Position numbers and translations under genes: made by a program. A stretch of 64,000 nt of DNA, from positions 1,054,001 to 1,118,000 of the forward strand of contig JACGCM010000004.1 in the NCBI GenBank assembly GCA_014058105.1, written 5' to 3'. The DNA is from Kingdonia uniflora. Lineage: Eukaryota; Streptophyta; Magnoliopsida; Ranunculales; Circaeasteraceae. Numbering within the stretch: the stretch's first letter is position 1; each line of letters opens with the position of its first letter. Below the pieces are notes generated by a model. The model was given only the letters and a program-made list of their open reading frames with translations, made no database searches and was not told where the DNA came from. Positions 45,344-56,958 of the stretch are shown here, in pieces.

Positions 45344-48300
45344 TCAAAGTTTCAAAATCTCCTCCGGCCCAACTCCCAACCTTAATATGTCATATGCAAT
45401 TGTGTAACAACATTCATCACCGTCTATGAGATCTGGAAATTTCATCCCCCTTAAGAGATTATCCATAAAGACAAGCATATAGACCCCTCAGTTATTACCA
45501 ATTGGATGTACTGGACATTTCCCAAAATGAGTTGTCCATTTAAAGTTTAGACCATAATCTTTTACCTCTGAACCAGTAGGTGGACTACTGCGATCGGCAA
45601 AATCTCTCCATTTTAATATTTTCGGGATGATCGTTGATATCTGATCTTCAATAAGCTGGTGTCCAGGAGATAACTTTTTCCTCTTCTGTGCATTTGCAAT
45701 TTTTGAATCTACCATTAAATCGTAGATGCATATTTTTTTTCCTTAAAGGACACAACACAAATGACCCAGTGGCTGTCATTGATATTCCAGGGAATGAGTA
45801 ATAATTTTGAATTGACCACTTTTAAATCTCCTCGATGGATGCAATTAGAAAATGTACGATCCTATTGCATAAATATAATTTGTTCCCAAATTGATTTCTT
45901 CTTCAGTTCCACACCTTCTGGAGATGACATATTACGAGTCCAAACATTGAAAGCTCTGCCAATATATTGACAGGCAAAGATATCTGCCAGTACAATCCTT
46001 TCTTTATCTAGGCGGGTACGATATTGTGTGTCAAAATATTGAATAAGGGCTTTAATGTACACATCAATGACCTGAACTGGAAAATAAAATGACAAATTAG
46101 ATAACAAAAATGATAAAGTTTAATATTATAAATGACAACAAAGGCAAAACTAATGATAAAGTACAAACGAATTAATGACAGAAAATGTGAAAACTAATGG
46201 TAGAGACTCTTGTATAAATGACAGAGAAAAATAAATAAATGATATAAATACCTCATTGTCCAACCATTGATTTAGATATAAAGTGTAGAGAGCGTTAAGA
46301 CAAACAGTTTCTTCACATATCCTCATATAGGTACTCCTGTTGTTCTTCTTAGCTTCAGGAGATAATTCATCTTTCCTTAGTGACCAGACTTGGTCCACCT
46401 AGTTTTTCTCATCTTGGGAGATGGGTCTGTGAATAAAAGATTCTAATAATACTCCTGGAAGAAGCTGGTCAAGGTGAGCATGCAATTGGTTCATTTGACA
46501 AGCCATTTTGATGGTTTTTTCATTATTTTCTTCCTCAGTGAGTGCATGCCTCTTCTTTAAGGTACCATCCACTTCTGACTCCATTAAAATAAGTTGGAAC
46601 GGATATGTCGAAATAAGAAAATAAAATGTAAATGTGCTTATTACATTAGATTGAGTAATAAACCAGTTGCTTGGTTTAAAAGTAGTTCATACATTGGTCT
46701 GGTCAGCAACCATTTCTTTTATTACTTGTTCAGGGTCTGGTTTATTCTGTAAATTTCCATTATCATCATCTTTGCCTTCAACCACTTCCTCTTTATTCTG
46801 TTCCACTTCTTCTTTACTCTCTTTACTCTGTAAATAAATAGATTACAAATGATAAGAGTGATACAAGATATAGGAAAATAAATAGAAGAAAATGAGAAGT
46901 TACCAACAAACAAATGATAAGTTATTTGACTAGCTTCACCAACATCTTTCTCCTGGTGGTAGATTACTACTTCAGTTTGTGTAACCTCTATAGTCTGTTT
47001 CTCGACAGATACAACACTAGCCTGTAAATAAACAAACTACAAATGATAAGAGTGATACAAGATATGGTAAAACAAAAGAAGAAAATGAGAAGTCAACAGC
47101 AAACAAATGATAAGTTACCTGATAAGCTTCACCAACAACTTCATCCTGGTTGAAGAATACTATTTCATTTTTTGCTATCTCTGTAACCACCATAGTCTGT
47201 ACAACATAGGTTAAAGAAGAAACAAATTAAAAAAATGGTATGGATAGGTCAATACATAACTTGATGTTATGAATCCTCTACTTCAGAAAATACCTCATCT
47301 TTTTTTTTTCATTATAATACACCACTACAATTGGTGGTTCTGAATCTTATTCTTCAGCAACTTGAGGTTGCTCTTCTTTAGATTTTTTCTCCTCACCATC
47401 TTTTTGAACATCATCAACTTTCTCATCACCATTATTCGATTCTTCCATCTATACAATAAGATATACATACTACGAATGGTAAAATTAAATGAACAAATAA
47501 CAGGGTAGCAACAAATATGATAAATAGCCCAAAACAAATGTGAGATAAATAAATAACTCTTGAACTTTCTCTCCTTCAGCAAGTTGAGGTTGCTTTTCTT
47601 CAGATTTAACATTCTCCTCTACATCTTTCTTATCATCATTATCTTTTTCGTCACTCTTTTTCCACTTTACATACAACAAATAAAATGACAAAAGACATCA
47701 GAAGAAATGAAAGTTCTAGAAAAGAGAATAACAAAGACATCCTCACAAATGCCAAAATATCCTGAACAAATGACAAACTTCTAAATGAAATGACAAAGTT
47801 AATAAAGTAAATGCAAATTGTTTAAAAAACAAATGTCAAATAAAACCATATAAATAATAAGAAGTAACAAACGGATGATACCTCTAGAAGATCACCACCA
47901 TATTCAGACTATATCGCATTAAAATTTACTTCCCTCCCAACTTCAACATCATCATTTACCATTAAATCGTTTACCACCTACAATCCCTCTCCAGGCGCAA
48001 CTTGCTAAAGTAAATTTTTGGTAGTTGATTAAATATTCTCAAGTTCAGGGAATGTCACCCGTCTCTTCCTTGACAATCTATTAGCCAAGCCCTTCCTGGG
48101 GATTTTGGGTATTAAGGCTTTCAATTTGATCAGTGGGACATGATCAAATTGATCATCAGTAAAAGCTTCTTTCTTCAAGCCTTCAACCTTTTTCTTCTTG
48201 CTGGTCACATCAGTTTCTTCAGCCTTCTTCTGCCATTCTCCCTTACCTTTTTTTGGTTCTCGACTCCGCCTTCTTCCTTTTCTCATCTTCTTTCTTATTG

Positions 48301-49919
48301 CCTCATTCCCGCTTGTGTTTCGTGGTTTTCTTAGGAGTAGAGAACTTGTACTGCCCAAGGAGTGGAGTATCTTCCACAGTAAACATCAAAATTTGTTCCA
48401 ACATTTTACCATGATTATACAACATTTTGTCATGCTCCTCCAACTGGGAGCATACCCTAACTACTACAGCTCCGATCTCAGTGGTAGAAGAACTGCTACC
48501 TATTACAGGTGCACCGACTACAGGTGGTTTGATTGCTGGTGCAGCGCCGATTACAAGAGCTTTGATTTGATTTCTCTGAAATATTCAAACAGATGACGAT
48601 GACAAAGGGTAACTTAGAAATGACAGGAAATACTAACAATGATAATTGGCATACAACAAATGACAAAAAAAGACTTCATAATGACTAAAAAATTAAACAA
48701 ATGTCAAGAAGAGTATACAAAATGCAAAAACTGAACAAATAAAATGATAGGAAACATAAATTAAATGACAAAGAAGCAAAAAAATGAATCAAAATCATAC
48801 AAAGAATGGAAGATTACCATGACCTTTTGTACAAGATCTTGCTGCATGTTAGTCTCAGGGGGCTTTATAGCTATTACCAGCAAATTGGGGTTAACAAAAA
48901 ACTTTTTAAACGTCACAATTAGGCGAAGTTTAAAGGATGTCATCCTCCATCCCTGTAGCTTAGGGAACAAATGTATAGATTCCTCAATTCATGGAAACTA
49001 CAGGCTGAGAATAGAAAGGAAAGTCCATATTATCAATACCCAGGTACATCTATGGAGTGATAAAGCTTTATCCGATTTTTTATCAGGGGCCGATCAATAT
49101 TTGGCAAACTCCATTATTTGTCTCCACAAGAAATTATAGACTTGCTTACCCTAAGGGAATCTGTTGAACTATTGTAGATCACCTACCAGATCAAGATACT
49201 TCACCCAAATGTTTCTCCCCTTGATCGGGAAGAGAAATGATAGTATATTTTTTAACAAATTTAATTGAAGAACATCTTCTACAAAGCGAAATAACACAAT
49301 GTAATTATAAGAATCTTAGAATATAATGAGCCAAAAATGGTAAATACAATACAAATATTGGAGGGGTGAGAAATGCAATGAAGAATAATGATAAAGAATA
49401 CAACACAAATGACAAATTAGAGGCTTACTATGATGTCTTTCCAATTTTGCCTGTTTTAAAGCATCATCAATTTCCTTCAGCCCATATGTATTCTTCTTCT
49501 TGAGGAATTGCCTCACTCTAAAAATTTTCATATGCTCAGAATCAACAAATAAGAACTCGTTTGCAATAGGCGAGACACGTAGCCCCAAATTCAGGCAAAC
49601 ATGAATAAGCTTTATCTGAATTATCGTCTCCCCAAATTGGAACTTCATATCACCCAGATGATGGTCGAATATTTTCACAACCAACGTCGACATTGGCGCT
49701 ATTGGATCAATCAGCAGTAATGGTACAAAGTAGGTGGCACGAAGAGTACCCTTCTCCTTTTCAGGCAGAACTGCAAACATTTTGTAAAGTCCCAAACCTG
49801 TACACCAAGAGGTATAATTTTTAACATTTGAGGTGCCCTTCTTGGCTCTACCCTCCTGTGTTTGGTTCTCCTCATCAACTTATTCATTTATTTCTTTATC
49901 AGACTTCATTGTGGAAGAA
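45344..49919 (-). pseudogene. Ulp1-type (C48) cysteine protease gene carried by the MULE
   Basis: A multi-exon gene on the minus strand. The first exon from ATG 49919 encodes LYKMFAVLPEKEKGTLRATY, FVPLLLIDPIAPMSTLVVKI and GETIIQIKLIHVCLNLGLRV, the N-terminal pattern of plant MULE-carried ULP proteins. Middle exons include a basic part (RSREPKKGKGEWQKKAEE, near 48250) and duplicated acidic exons (46800-47650). The catalytic domain is at the end: IPWNINDSHWVICVVSFKEK with the active-site His (about 45800), IYDLMVD with the Asp (about 45725), and PIGNN followed by a TGA (45490-45488) where the catalytic Cys should be, then GVYMLVFMDNLLRGMKFPDL to the stop at 45344. Active relatives cleave SUMO-like modifiers. 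Another stop lies after the ninth codon, so this copy is dead. Confidence 0.8.
46829..47215. repeat. Tandem exon-intron duplication in the Ulp1-like gene
   Basis: The block starting TGTAAATAAAT at 46829 recurs at 47023, an offset of about 194 bp. The copies share AAATGATAAGAGTGATACAA, AGAAGAAAATGAGAAGT and a TAGCTTCACCAACA/AAGCTTCACCAACA exon. A second, looser pair lies at about 47340-47420 and 47575-47655 (Lys/Glu-rich exon). Each unit contains an intron and a short acidic exon. Confidence 0.75.
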
Positions 49920-49933
49920 GAAGAAAAAACAAA

Positions 49934-51255
49934 CTTTGATCAAACACCTAGTAGGCAGTAGTTACACATATGATTTGCCACTTATATAGCACTAAAATTA
50001 CACAAACAGATTGATGATTTGCCAATAATTTTTTAGAAAAAGATTTGTGCGACTAGGATGGATTTTAAGCTCATCAATCACACACACAATTTGTAAAAAT
50101 GGGATGATTTTTCCTGTCTTTACAGTGGTCGTGCAGGAAGAAAGTGTTTGAGGAATAGGAATGGTTTTTGGTGCCAAAAGCTAAACGAACTCGTGTGAAT
50201 TACATTCTTTAGCTAACCCTAGAGAACAGTAAACAAATGCCAAATAATATAACTGATGGTGACAAAGTCTGCATGATCCAATATAACTGATGCTTAAACG
50301 CATAAGAAATTTGTTTCAGTAAATGACAATGATTACATGTAATGGCGACAGGGTCTGCTTTACACGTCTCGAAATAGTAAGGACACGTGTAGATTGAGGA
50401 ACGATTAAAATTGGACACGTGGTGTGATAATAATATTTTTAAATGATTTAAAGTTTTTTAGTATTAATTACGAAGTGACATTCAAACATAGTGGATCCCA
50501 CGGCCTTACCTGTTGCCTTACCTATGGAGCCCATGGCCTATAAACCTACTTTAATATTCAAGCAGTTGATATTTTTGGAAAAAATGACAAAAATGTATAA
50601 AACAAATGGCAAAGAAGACTGAAGAAATGGGAAAGTTACATAACAAATATGATAACAGTCTGTTAAAAATTACATAGACGTCTAAAAAAATACCAGAGTT
50701 GAACTAAATAAATAACATATTTTTGTTTGCCGCAGTCGCGTAGACAATTTGCCATCATTTGTTCCACGAGTTGAGTATAGTAGAGTACCATCTACAACAG
50801 TTACGAGTACCATCATTTCCTCAATGCCGAAGGTGTAGTGTACCAGTCTTCAATCAAACACTTAGTAGGCAGCAGTCATACAGATGGTTTGTGATTAATA
50901 ATCAGGATGGTTTTGGCGGTTGAGTAAGAAGAAGAAACTGTACGATGAATCGGGATAGCTTTTGTCTCCAAAAGCCAGGCGAACTCTTGTGAACCGCAGG
51001 TGATACCTAACCTTAAACGATGAGAAATAGTAGTAGAATTGGTGAAAGAGACTGTCTTTTAATAAATAATAAATATGTTCAAAGGTAAGACAAAATGTAG
51101 TACAACAAATGACAAGTAGGTCATAAGATGGTGACAATGTCAGCCTTCCTCGTACATGTAGCTTGATATAATACTTTTAAATGAGTTAAATAATTTTTAA
51201 CAATTTTTTATTAGGCCGGATGTGACATTTGTACTTGTAGATCCCAAAAGCAGGT
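49934..51255. repeat. Direct duplication upstream of the Ulp1-like gene
   Basis: The segment about 49934-50500 and the segment about 50847-51255 align in the same orientation. Shared blocks are ATCAAACAC(C/T)TAGTAGGCAG, a CCAAAAGC...CGAACTC block, and GAC(A)TT(C/T)...GTGGATCCC/GTAGATCCC near the ends. The offset is about 750-910 bp. The pair lies between the Ulp1 start codon and the right terminal repeat, where the promoter of that gene would be. Confidence 0.65.
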
Positions 51256-51314
51256 GGTTGTTTGCTGTAACATTGGAAGTTTAGTAGGGGCAAATATGGT
51301 TTTTCCTCCTGCCA

Positions 51315-51395
51315 TTACCAATTTTGGAATTTATTGCTCCCTGGGTCTGATTTTGTAATGATGGCAAAAAGTAGTATTTATTCTCATAATTTCCG
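51315..51395 (-). repeat. Right terminal inverted repeat of the large MULE
   Basis: Reverse complement matches 34290-34370. It is followed directly by the second copy of the 9-bp duplication TTGTAAGTT. Confidence 0.88.
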
Positions 51396-51404
51396 TTGTA
51401 AGTT

Positions 51405-53480
51405 GGCCAAATAATTTGACAGCTTCTGTAAAAAAATTGTTATATTCTTGATTAATCATAGAATTGACTGGTATTCGGATAATTGGATGGGAAACGCCCG
51501 GAGTTGGTGGCAATGAGAAATCCATATGATATCATGAAACTCAGAAATCTCCATTCAGATATATATATCCAAACTTTGGAAAACATGTAAAATGCTACAA
51601 TCAACATGGAGAAGATAACAAAAACCCTTGAAATTTGAATAAAATTCCTTAGGGATTGGGGACAGTGCTTACGGGTTACAGATGTCTTAGTTCGAGATTG
51701 ATAAGTTGGGAGGATTCAACAAGAGAGTGGGAATTAAGAAGACAAGGGAGAGGGGAGAAGTTAAGGTATACATTCAAATGAAATAAATGTAGTGAGTGTG
51801 AAAATACTCCCTACAGTCGTTTGATAAGCTCAAATGATGATCAATGGTATTCAATTAAGAAGAAGAACAAACGAACAAACAAAATTGGTAGAACAATCAA
51901 TTTTTACTTTTACTATCGATGTCAATGGTATTCATTCCGTAATTGATACATTTATTAATACTCTTTGGAAAGCAATGAGTGATTTTGAGGAGGAGAAGGA
52001 TTTTGAGGTTTAAAATATTTTGATGAAAAAATTTGAAATTTATTGTTAGAAGCTTCTCACCTTGAGGAACAATAAGACTTCAGAAAAAGTTTATGGAAAC
52101 AAATAAATATTATCGTAATTGGTACGTTGATGATAGATCATTTTCTAGGGTTTATCAATAATTTTGTTACTTTGTTTAAAAAAAAACTCGACCTACTAAA
52201 TCTGATCCAGCGTTTGGGCTTGCCGTTGGGGAATTTCTTCTTTTTGCAGTGATGTGGTCCATATGGCTAAAATGTAATGCGTGAAAGTTGAAAATGAAAG
52301 AGAAGTTAAGAGCTTCGGTCATGGTTTGTATTAAAACGTTCATTCTTTGGTGGAGTAAAGCCATGACGAATATGTCGAGGACATCTTTTGAGTCGTTTAT
52401 GGTGAAGTGGAAGCAGACGATTACTGGATATACTTGATGGATAGTGGTTTAAGTAGTTGTTTTTTTGGGGTTTTTCTTTCTTTTCGTTCGCTTTTTTCCC
52501 TCTTGGTAAGGCGTGTTTTTTTATCCTCTGGTTTCCTCTTGATTGGGCCTTGTATTTGTTTTTTCATCAATAAGATTTACACTTATCAAAAAAATTAAAA
52601 ATGAAGAACATACTCTGTTTCTTTGATCTTTCTCTATCCTAAGTTCCTAACTCAATGCATTGTTTTCTCTCTAACACTAATTCTTGTTTTTGACAATGGA
52701 GAGAGGAATAGATACTCTGGTAAGCTTCTTTGCCCATGATTTAATATGTTTTTTCTTGAAGGAAAAAAAAATCTGCCATTAAAGATTTTTGAAGCTTTTG
52801 GGTGGTTAGGACAAAGTTCATACACTCATTGGTTGCCAAGTTCTGAGTCGTTGTTTCAAAGTCAAAAGAGAGAAAATGATAACCGCTTGCCAAGTTCACA
52901 TGCTTACATGAGAGGGTAACTTTGTTACTTCATGTAAATTAGTCTAACTGAGGTAAAACCTTGGTCAGAGCCAAAACAGAGTCCATAGGCATATTTAGGC
53001 CAACAGTGGGGGGCAAGTGCGATGCATCAAATAATGTGGTGAATGAGCAAATTTTCTCTTAACACAAATACCTACAACAAGTAAACGAAATCACACAAAA
53101 ATCAAAAGAGATTAAACATGTTCAATTGGTGTCTAAACGAGCCGGATTCTAAGTAATTTCACGTCATCGTGAATTCTCTATTCCAGGTAGGTCTTCCAGA
53201 TCTATTTGGTTTCGTCAATCCTGCTCAAAATTATTTGAATTTTCAATTAGAAACGGATTAAAATCAATCTCAGATTAGAAATATCAAATTGAGTCGTAAC
53301 TCATAAGACTTAAAGTATGTAAACATAACTGATATATATTCTATAGTTTATATTGTAGAATTTGTCTACATAACTTGTAGAAAATAGATAAACTCATCAT
53401 ACAAATTCTATGAAGAGTACCGCTTTTGTATTGAGTAGTTAACAGAAGTAAGCAAAAAAATAATATTACAAATTGTAGAG
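51405..53480. other. Region without a confident gene
   Basis: A minus-strand frame (51525-51331) starting MDFSLPPTPGVSHPIIRIPV is interrupted by the right end of the MULE at 51395. Its family is unknown. Around 52240-52440 a plus-strand stretch (VVWSIWLKC-like, then SFESFMVKWKQTITGYT) vaguely resembles the tail of a plant LINE, but I do not call it. The remainder is AT-rich and unrecognised. Confidence 0.35.
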
Positions 53481-53609
53481 CAAAAATCAAACCTTTGATT
53501 GCATCCAACTCGAGCCCTTCTTCTCCACACCGAAGCCTTTGCATTAAAGATGAAAATTACGAAGTAGATTGAATCCCTCCCGATATCAAAACCTTGAAGC
53601 ACTCTCAGC
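53480..53609 (+). repeat. Third copy of foldback-arm sequence, left part
   Basis: ATCAAACCTTTGATTG, CTTCTCCACACC and AAAGATGAAA words occur in the same order as in the foldback left arm around 8740-8830. The match resumes after the hAT insertion at 55219 with AACAAATTTAGAAG (compare GGCAAATTTAGAAG near 8862). Confidence 0.6.
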
Positions 53610-55218
53610 CATGGTTTTAAACAGCCGTTATAACAACGGTAACGTTTTGAAGCCGTTCTGTTATACCTCATGTTCCGTTCTAAAATACAATACCCATTAT
53701 TTGTTGTTACAGACCGTTATTTTATGCTATAACGGCTGTTGTTACCGTTATAACAATACATTATTTTCAATGTTTTTCTTCACTTTTATACACCGGTATA
53801 ACACCGTTATATGATGTTATATGTCGTTATATGATTCTTGAGGAAAATCATTTCTTGTGATATGATATGAAATAACCATTAAGGTAAGGAAAATATTTCT
53901 TGTGATAAGTTATGAAATAACCACTAAGGAGATATGAAAAAAATTATTAAAGTGGTAGGCCACTGCCATTTTGATATGGAAATAAAAATTAATGTGTCAA
54001 ACACTAGCATAGTGATAAGAAATTTTTTTCATTTGACACAGATATGAAAGCTTCTTTTTAAGCCAGGTTGTATGGGGTCAGAAGCTGTATGCATAGTAGC
54101 TTAACATGGAAGTCCTGATGAGTTCTTAAATTATTACCATAAGATTTTGTCATTCATTTTTTAACTGAACTTTAAGCCATTTTCTTAGTTGATTGGTGGA
54201 ATTCATATGGAGTGGAGTTGCCTCAACATCGAAAGTTGGCTGTAAGAATTTTAAGTCAAACATGTACTTCGTCCGAATGTGAAAGGAACTGGAGTACCTT
54301 TGACAGGATCCACACAAAGATTATAAATCGATTACTTTCAAAGAAACTCAATGATCTTGTCTTTGTTCAATACAATGCTCGGCTTGAAAGAAGAAGGGAA
54401 GATAGGCGTCGACGTTATTGTGTAAACCCCATAAGTATGTCTGCTATTTTATTGGAAGATCCATTATGTGAATGGATTGCTAGAGGTGACGATGAGCCTT
54501 TATTGCAAACACATGAAGAATGGCCAGAAGAGCTTGAAAGAGTATTATCATTTGAAGGCCTGGAGGTCAATGAGCAAAAGAGGTACTCTACTTCTGTTAT
54601 TGACACAGATTTCCTAAAAAAATTGTCACAAGCACCTATGTATCAAACACAAATAAAGTCATTGCTTGAGGCGTATTTTGATTTCAATTTCAGCCAAATC
54701 AATCTCGAGCATGGCTAACCTTCGAACTACTCTGAATTTGATACCAATCAGTTCGACTTCGTTTACTAGTGAATGCAATGTCGCATTCCAGAATAATTAT
54801 TTTTCATTTGATGTTTATGAGATTTTTAATGTTCTGGTGGATGTTTATTTTGTCGGTGTGGTGTGGTATGTTGTTTTAATATTGTAATAAGTAATAACTT
54901 CAATAATAATAAGTACTTTGGTTTTTTCCTTTATTATCCTTTTAATTATAAAAAATAATGTCTATGACAGTGTTATAACGCTGTTATAATGGTGCTATTT
55001 GTAAAATAACATCTATAATGGTTGTTATAATTGAAACTTAATATGTATATATAGAGAAAACAAAAACACAACCGTTATTTTAATATAACACCGTTACAGG
55101 ACAAATAACGCCGTTATAACATTTTTTTCTTGTCATCTAGCCAAAAATAACGTAACACTGTTATAACGGTAACGGCCTTTGCCCGTTACACCGTTATAAC
55201 GTACCCTTTTAAACCTTG
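53610..55218 (+). mobile_element. hAT element, 1.6 kb, internally deleted
   Basis: The left end CATGGTTTTAAAC and the reverse complement of the right end CAAGGTTTAAAAG form short inverted repeats. The flanking 8-mers CTCTCAGC (53602-53609) and CTCTCAAC (55219-55226) match at seven of eight, as expected for an old hAT insertion. Both subterminal regions are crowded with CCGTTATAAC-type words, probable transposase binding sites. Only the last transposase exon remains. Confidence 0.85.
54189..54718 (+). pseudogene. hAT transposase C-terminal exon (dimerisation domain)
   Basis: The exon follows a TTTTCTTAG acceptor and is open to the TAA at 54718. It encodes DWWNSYGVELPQHRKLAVRI and LSQTCTSSECERNWSTFDRI, the signature of the hAT dimerisation region, then RLLSKKLNDLVFVQYNARLE and an acidic tail (WPEELERVLSFEGLEVNEQK). 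The exon itself has no stop, but the zinc-finger and catalytic exons are missing from the 1.6-kb element. It therefore cannot encode an active transposase. Confidence 0.85.
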
Positions 55219-55406
55219 CTCTCAACAAATTTAGAAGGTCCCAACATCGATGGTTGTAGCATTTTTTTTTTTTTGAAACCCGACGTTTCAGATTTACTAT
55301 GAACCAAGTCCAAAACCTGGTTAGTTAGGCCTAATAAGACTTGCTTGGGACCCCGCATAACCAAAAGGCATAGAGGCATGTCACTCTTTGTGGCTTCATG
55401 TCAACT

Positions 55407-56510
55407 ATAGATCAAAATATCCATGATGATTGATTATACTTAGATAAATATCATTTTTTTTTGCCGGTTTGGTATTTTTGTGATATTATCAGTGGTTTAC
55501 CAATGCCTAGTTTTGTGACTTAAAATCATTAATGGATCATGATTTTATCAATTTATAACCAAACTATCACGATAATTTGATGGTATTAAATATTAAGAGA
55601 TAATTGGTTTTTAACTTTTAACATTCTCAAAATTTGATAGTTGATACCTTTAAGGGCTATAAAAACTAAATAGAGATATAGGTATGAGCATGGGCAGCAT
55701 GGGCATTGGCAACTACCCATCTGTCCACCTTCAATGCTCAGCAAAACATCTCGCTTGGAGGTTTCTTTGGTAATGACCATCCGTATGTTGACCTATCCTC
55801 TAGGTATGGATATGTTCATAAAGAGTCATCCCAACCTTCGAGACTAAATTGCACACAAAGAAGAAGAGCTGGAGTAATTGTTGTATGCGACTACCTTCCC
55901 CAGGGTATTATGCCGTACTTACTACAATAAGAGTATGAGAACCACATAAGAAAATGGAATCTCTATTTAAAGCATTTGACGTAGGAGGAGTATTATTGGA
56001 ATGTTTATAACATCAATCAACAGTTAGAAAATAACGAATTTGAGGAGCCACGTCACTCGTATATGCACTAGTTTATCGATAACTTTATGAGAAAATTTTT
56101 AGAGTTCAAGTTGAAATTTGTAATTGAATTGCTCATACCAAGTTGTAATAAATAATGGTTATCTAAATAAATAATAATTATCTCATATTCCTTCACATTT
56201 TATTTTCATATTTTTTTCTAAGCTCACATTTTTTGAGACTCATACACTCTTTCTTGGACATTTTTTGAAATACTTTCTTATATTTCTTTTACATCTCTAC
56301 TAGTTTTAAACAACATTATAATTTATCATGATAAACATCAAAATACCAAAAATATTATCGATAAATGCAGATTTTTTGATATAAACCGGTTATTTCCTTT
56401 AAGGATCAAAATATTGAGTGACGAAAATATCGTGATAAAATCAAAATACCATGATAAAATCAAAATGGTGAGGGGTCGATAAATACACTGGTTTCGATAT
56501 TTTGATCTAT
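55407..56510. mobile_element. Non-autonomous inverted-repeat element, 1.1 kb
   Basis: ATAGATCAAAATATC (55407-55421) is matched in inverse at 56496-56510. Flanking sequences ATGTCAACT and ATATCAACT (just outside, offset by one base on the right) resemble a 9-bp duplication with one mismatch. The interior has further inverted TATTTTGAT/ATCAAAATA words and a 74-residue plus-strand frame (55706-55930) that I do not recognise. The duplication length suggests Mutator or hAT mobilisation; superfamily is unresolved. Confidence 0.5.
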
Positions 56511-56958
56511 GATATCAACTAATAAGTAATAAAGATTTTTAGCTTATACCCCCATTTGGTTCCTCGTATTAGCGTCTACCCCCATATTTGCTACTTACGA
56601 GTGACGACCCATTTTAGCCTTGACTATTAGTCAACAGTTTTTGATTGATGTTGACTCGGGTTAAAAGCATATTAAGCCAGTTTTGCCCCTCACGTGACAA
56701 ACACGTGATCTTGTTAACTTGTTATAATAGGTTACCATCCATGTCAGCTGGAGGGCCTACTCCCAACAGCTACTTCATCTCTTTCACTGAACCCCTGCAT
56801 CTTTCTCTCCCTCTAACACATTTTTAACTCTCTCTATCTATATTTAGTGTATCTTAATGGGTGGTGGTGGCTTAAATAAAAATGAGGTAATTAGGGTTTC
56901 TCACCATTAATTTAAGTTATGTAGATTCTCAAAAGGATGACTTTGGGAAGCAAGTGGG

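Larger units (their letters stand above)
34290..51395. mobile_element. Large Mutator-like element (MULE), 17.1 kb, multi-gene
   Basis: The left end CAGAAATTATGAGAATAAAT and the reverse complement of the right end CGGAAATTATGAGAATAAAT match for about 47 bp with few differences, then more weakly to about 80 bp. The outside bases TTGTAAGTT (34281-34289 and 51396-51404) are a perfect 9-bp duplication, the hallmark of Mutator insertion. Genes in order: MURA-type transposase (plus), two coiled-coil paralogues (minus), GRF zinc finger (plus), a small ORF (plus), an acidic low-complexity region, a long palindrome, and a Ulp1-like gene (minus). The transposase and Ulp1 genes each start near one terminus and point inward. 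ULP-carrying MULEs are known in plants (the Kaonashi group), but this set with GRF and coiled-coil genes is unfamiliar to me. Confidence 0.9.

Noticed and set aside
52240..52590. Possible LINE tail
   Set aside because: The resemblance is limited to a few Trp-containing words and there is no adjoining reverse transcriptase or poly-A tail.
55260..55330. Possible SINE (T-run followed by GAAACCC)
   Set aside because: No RNA polymerase III A or B box could be seen on the complementary strand and there are no clear flanking duplications.
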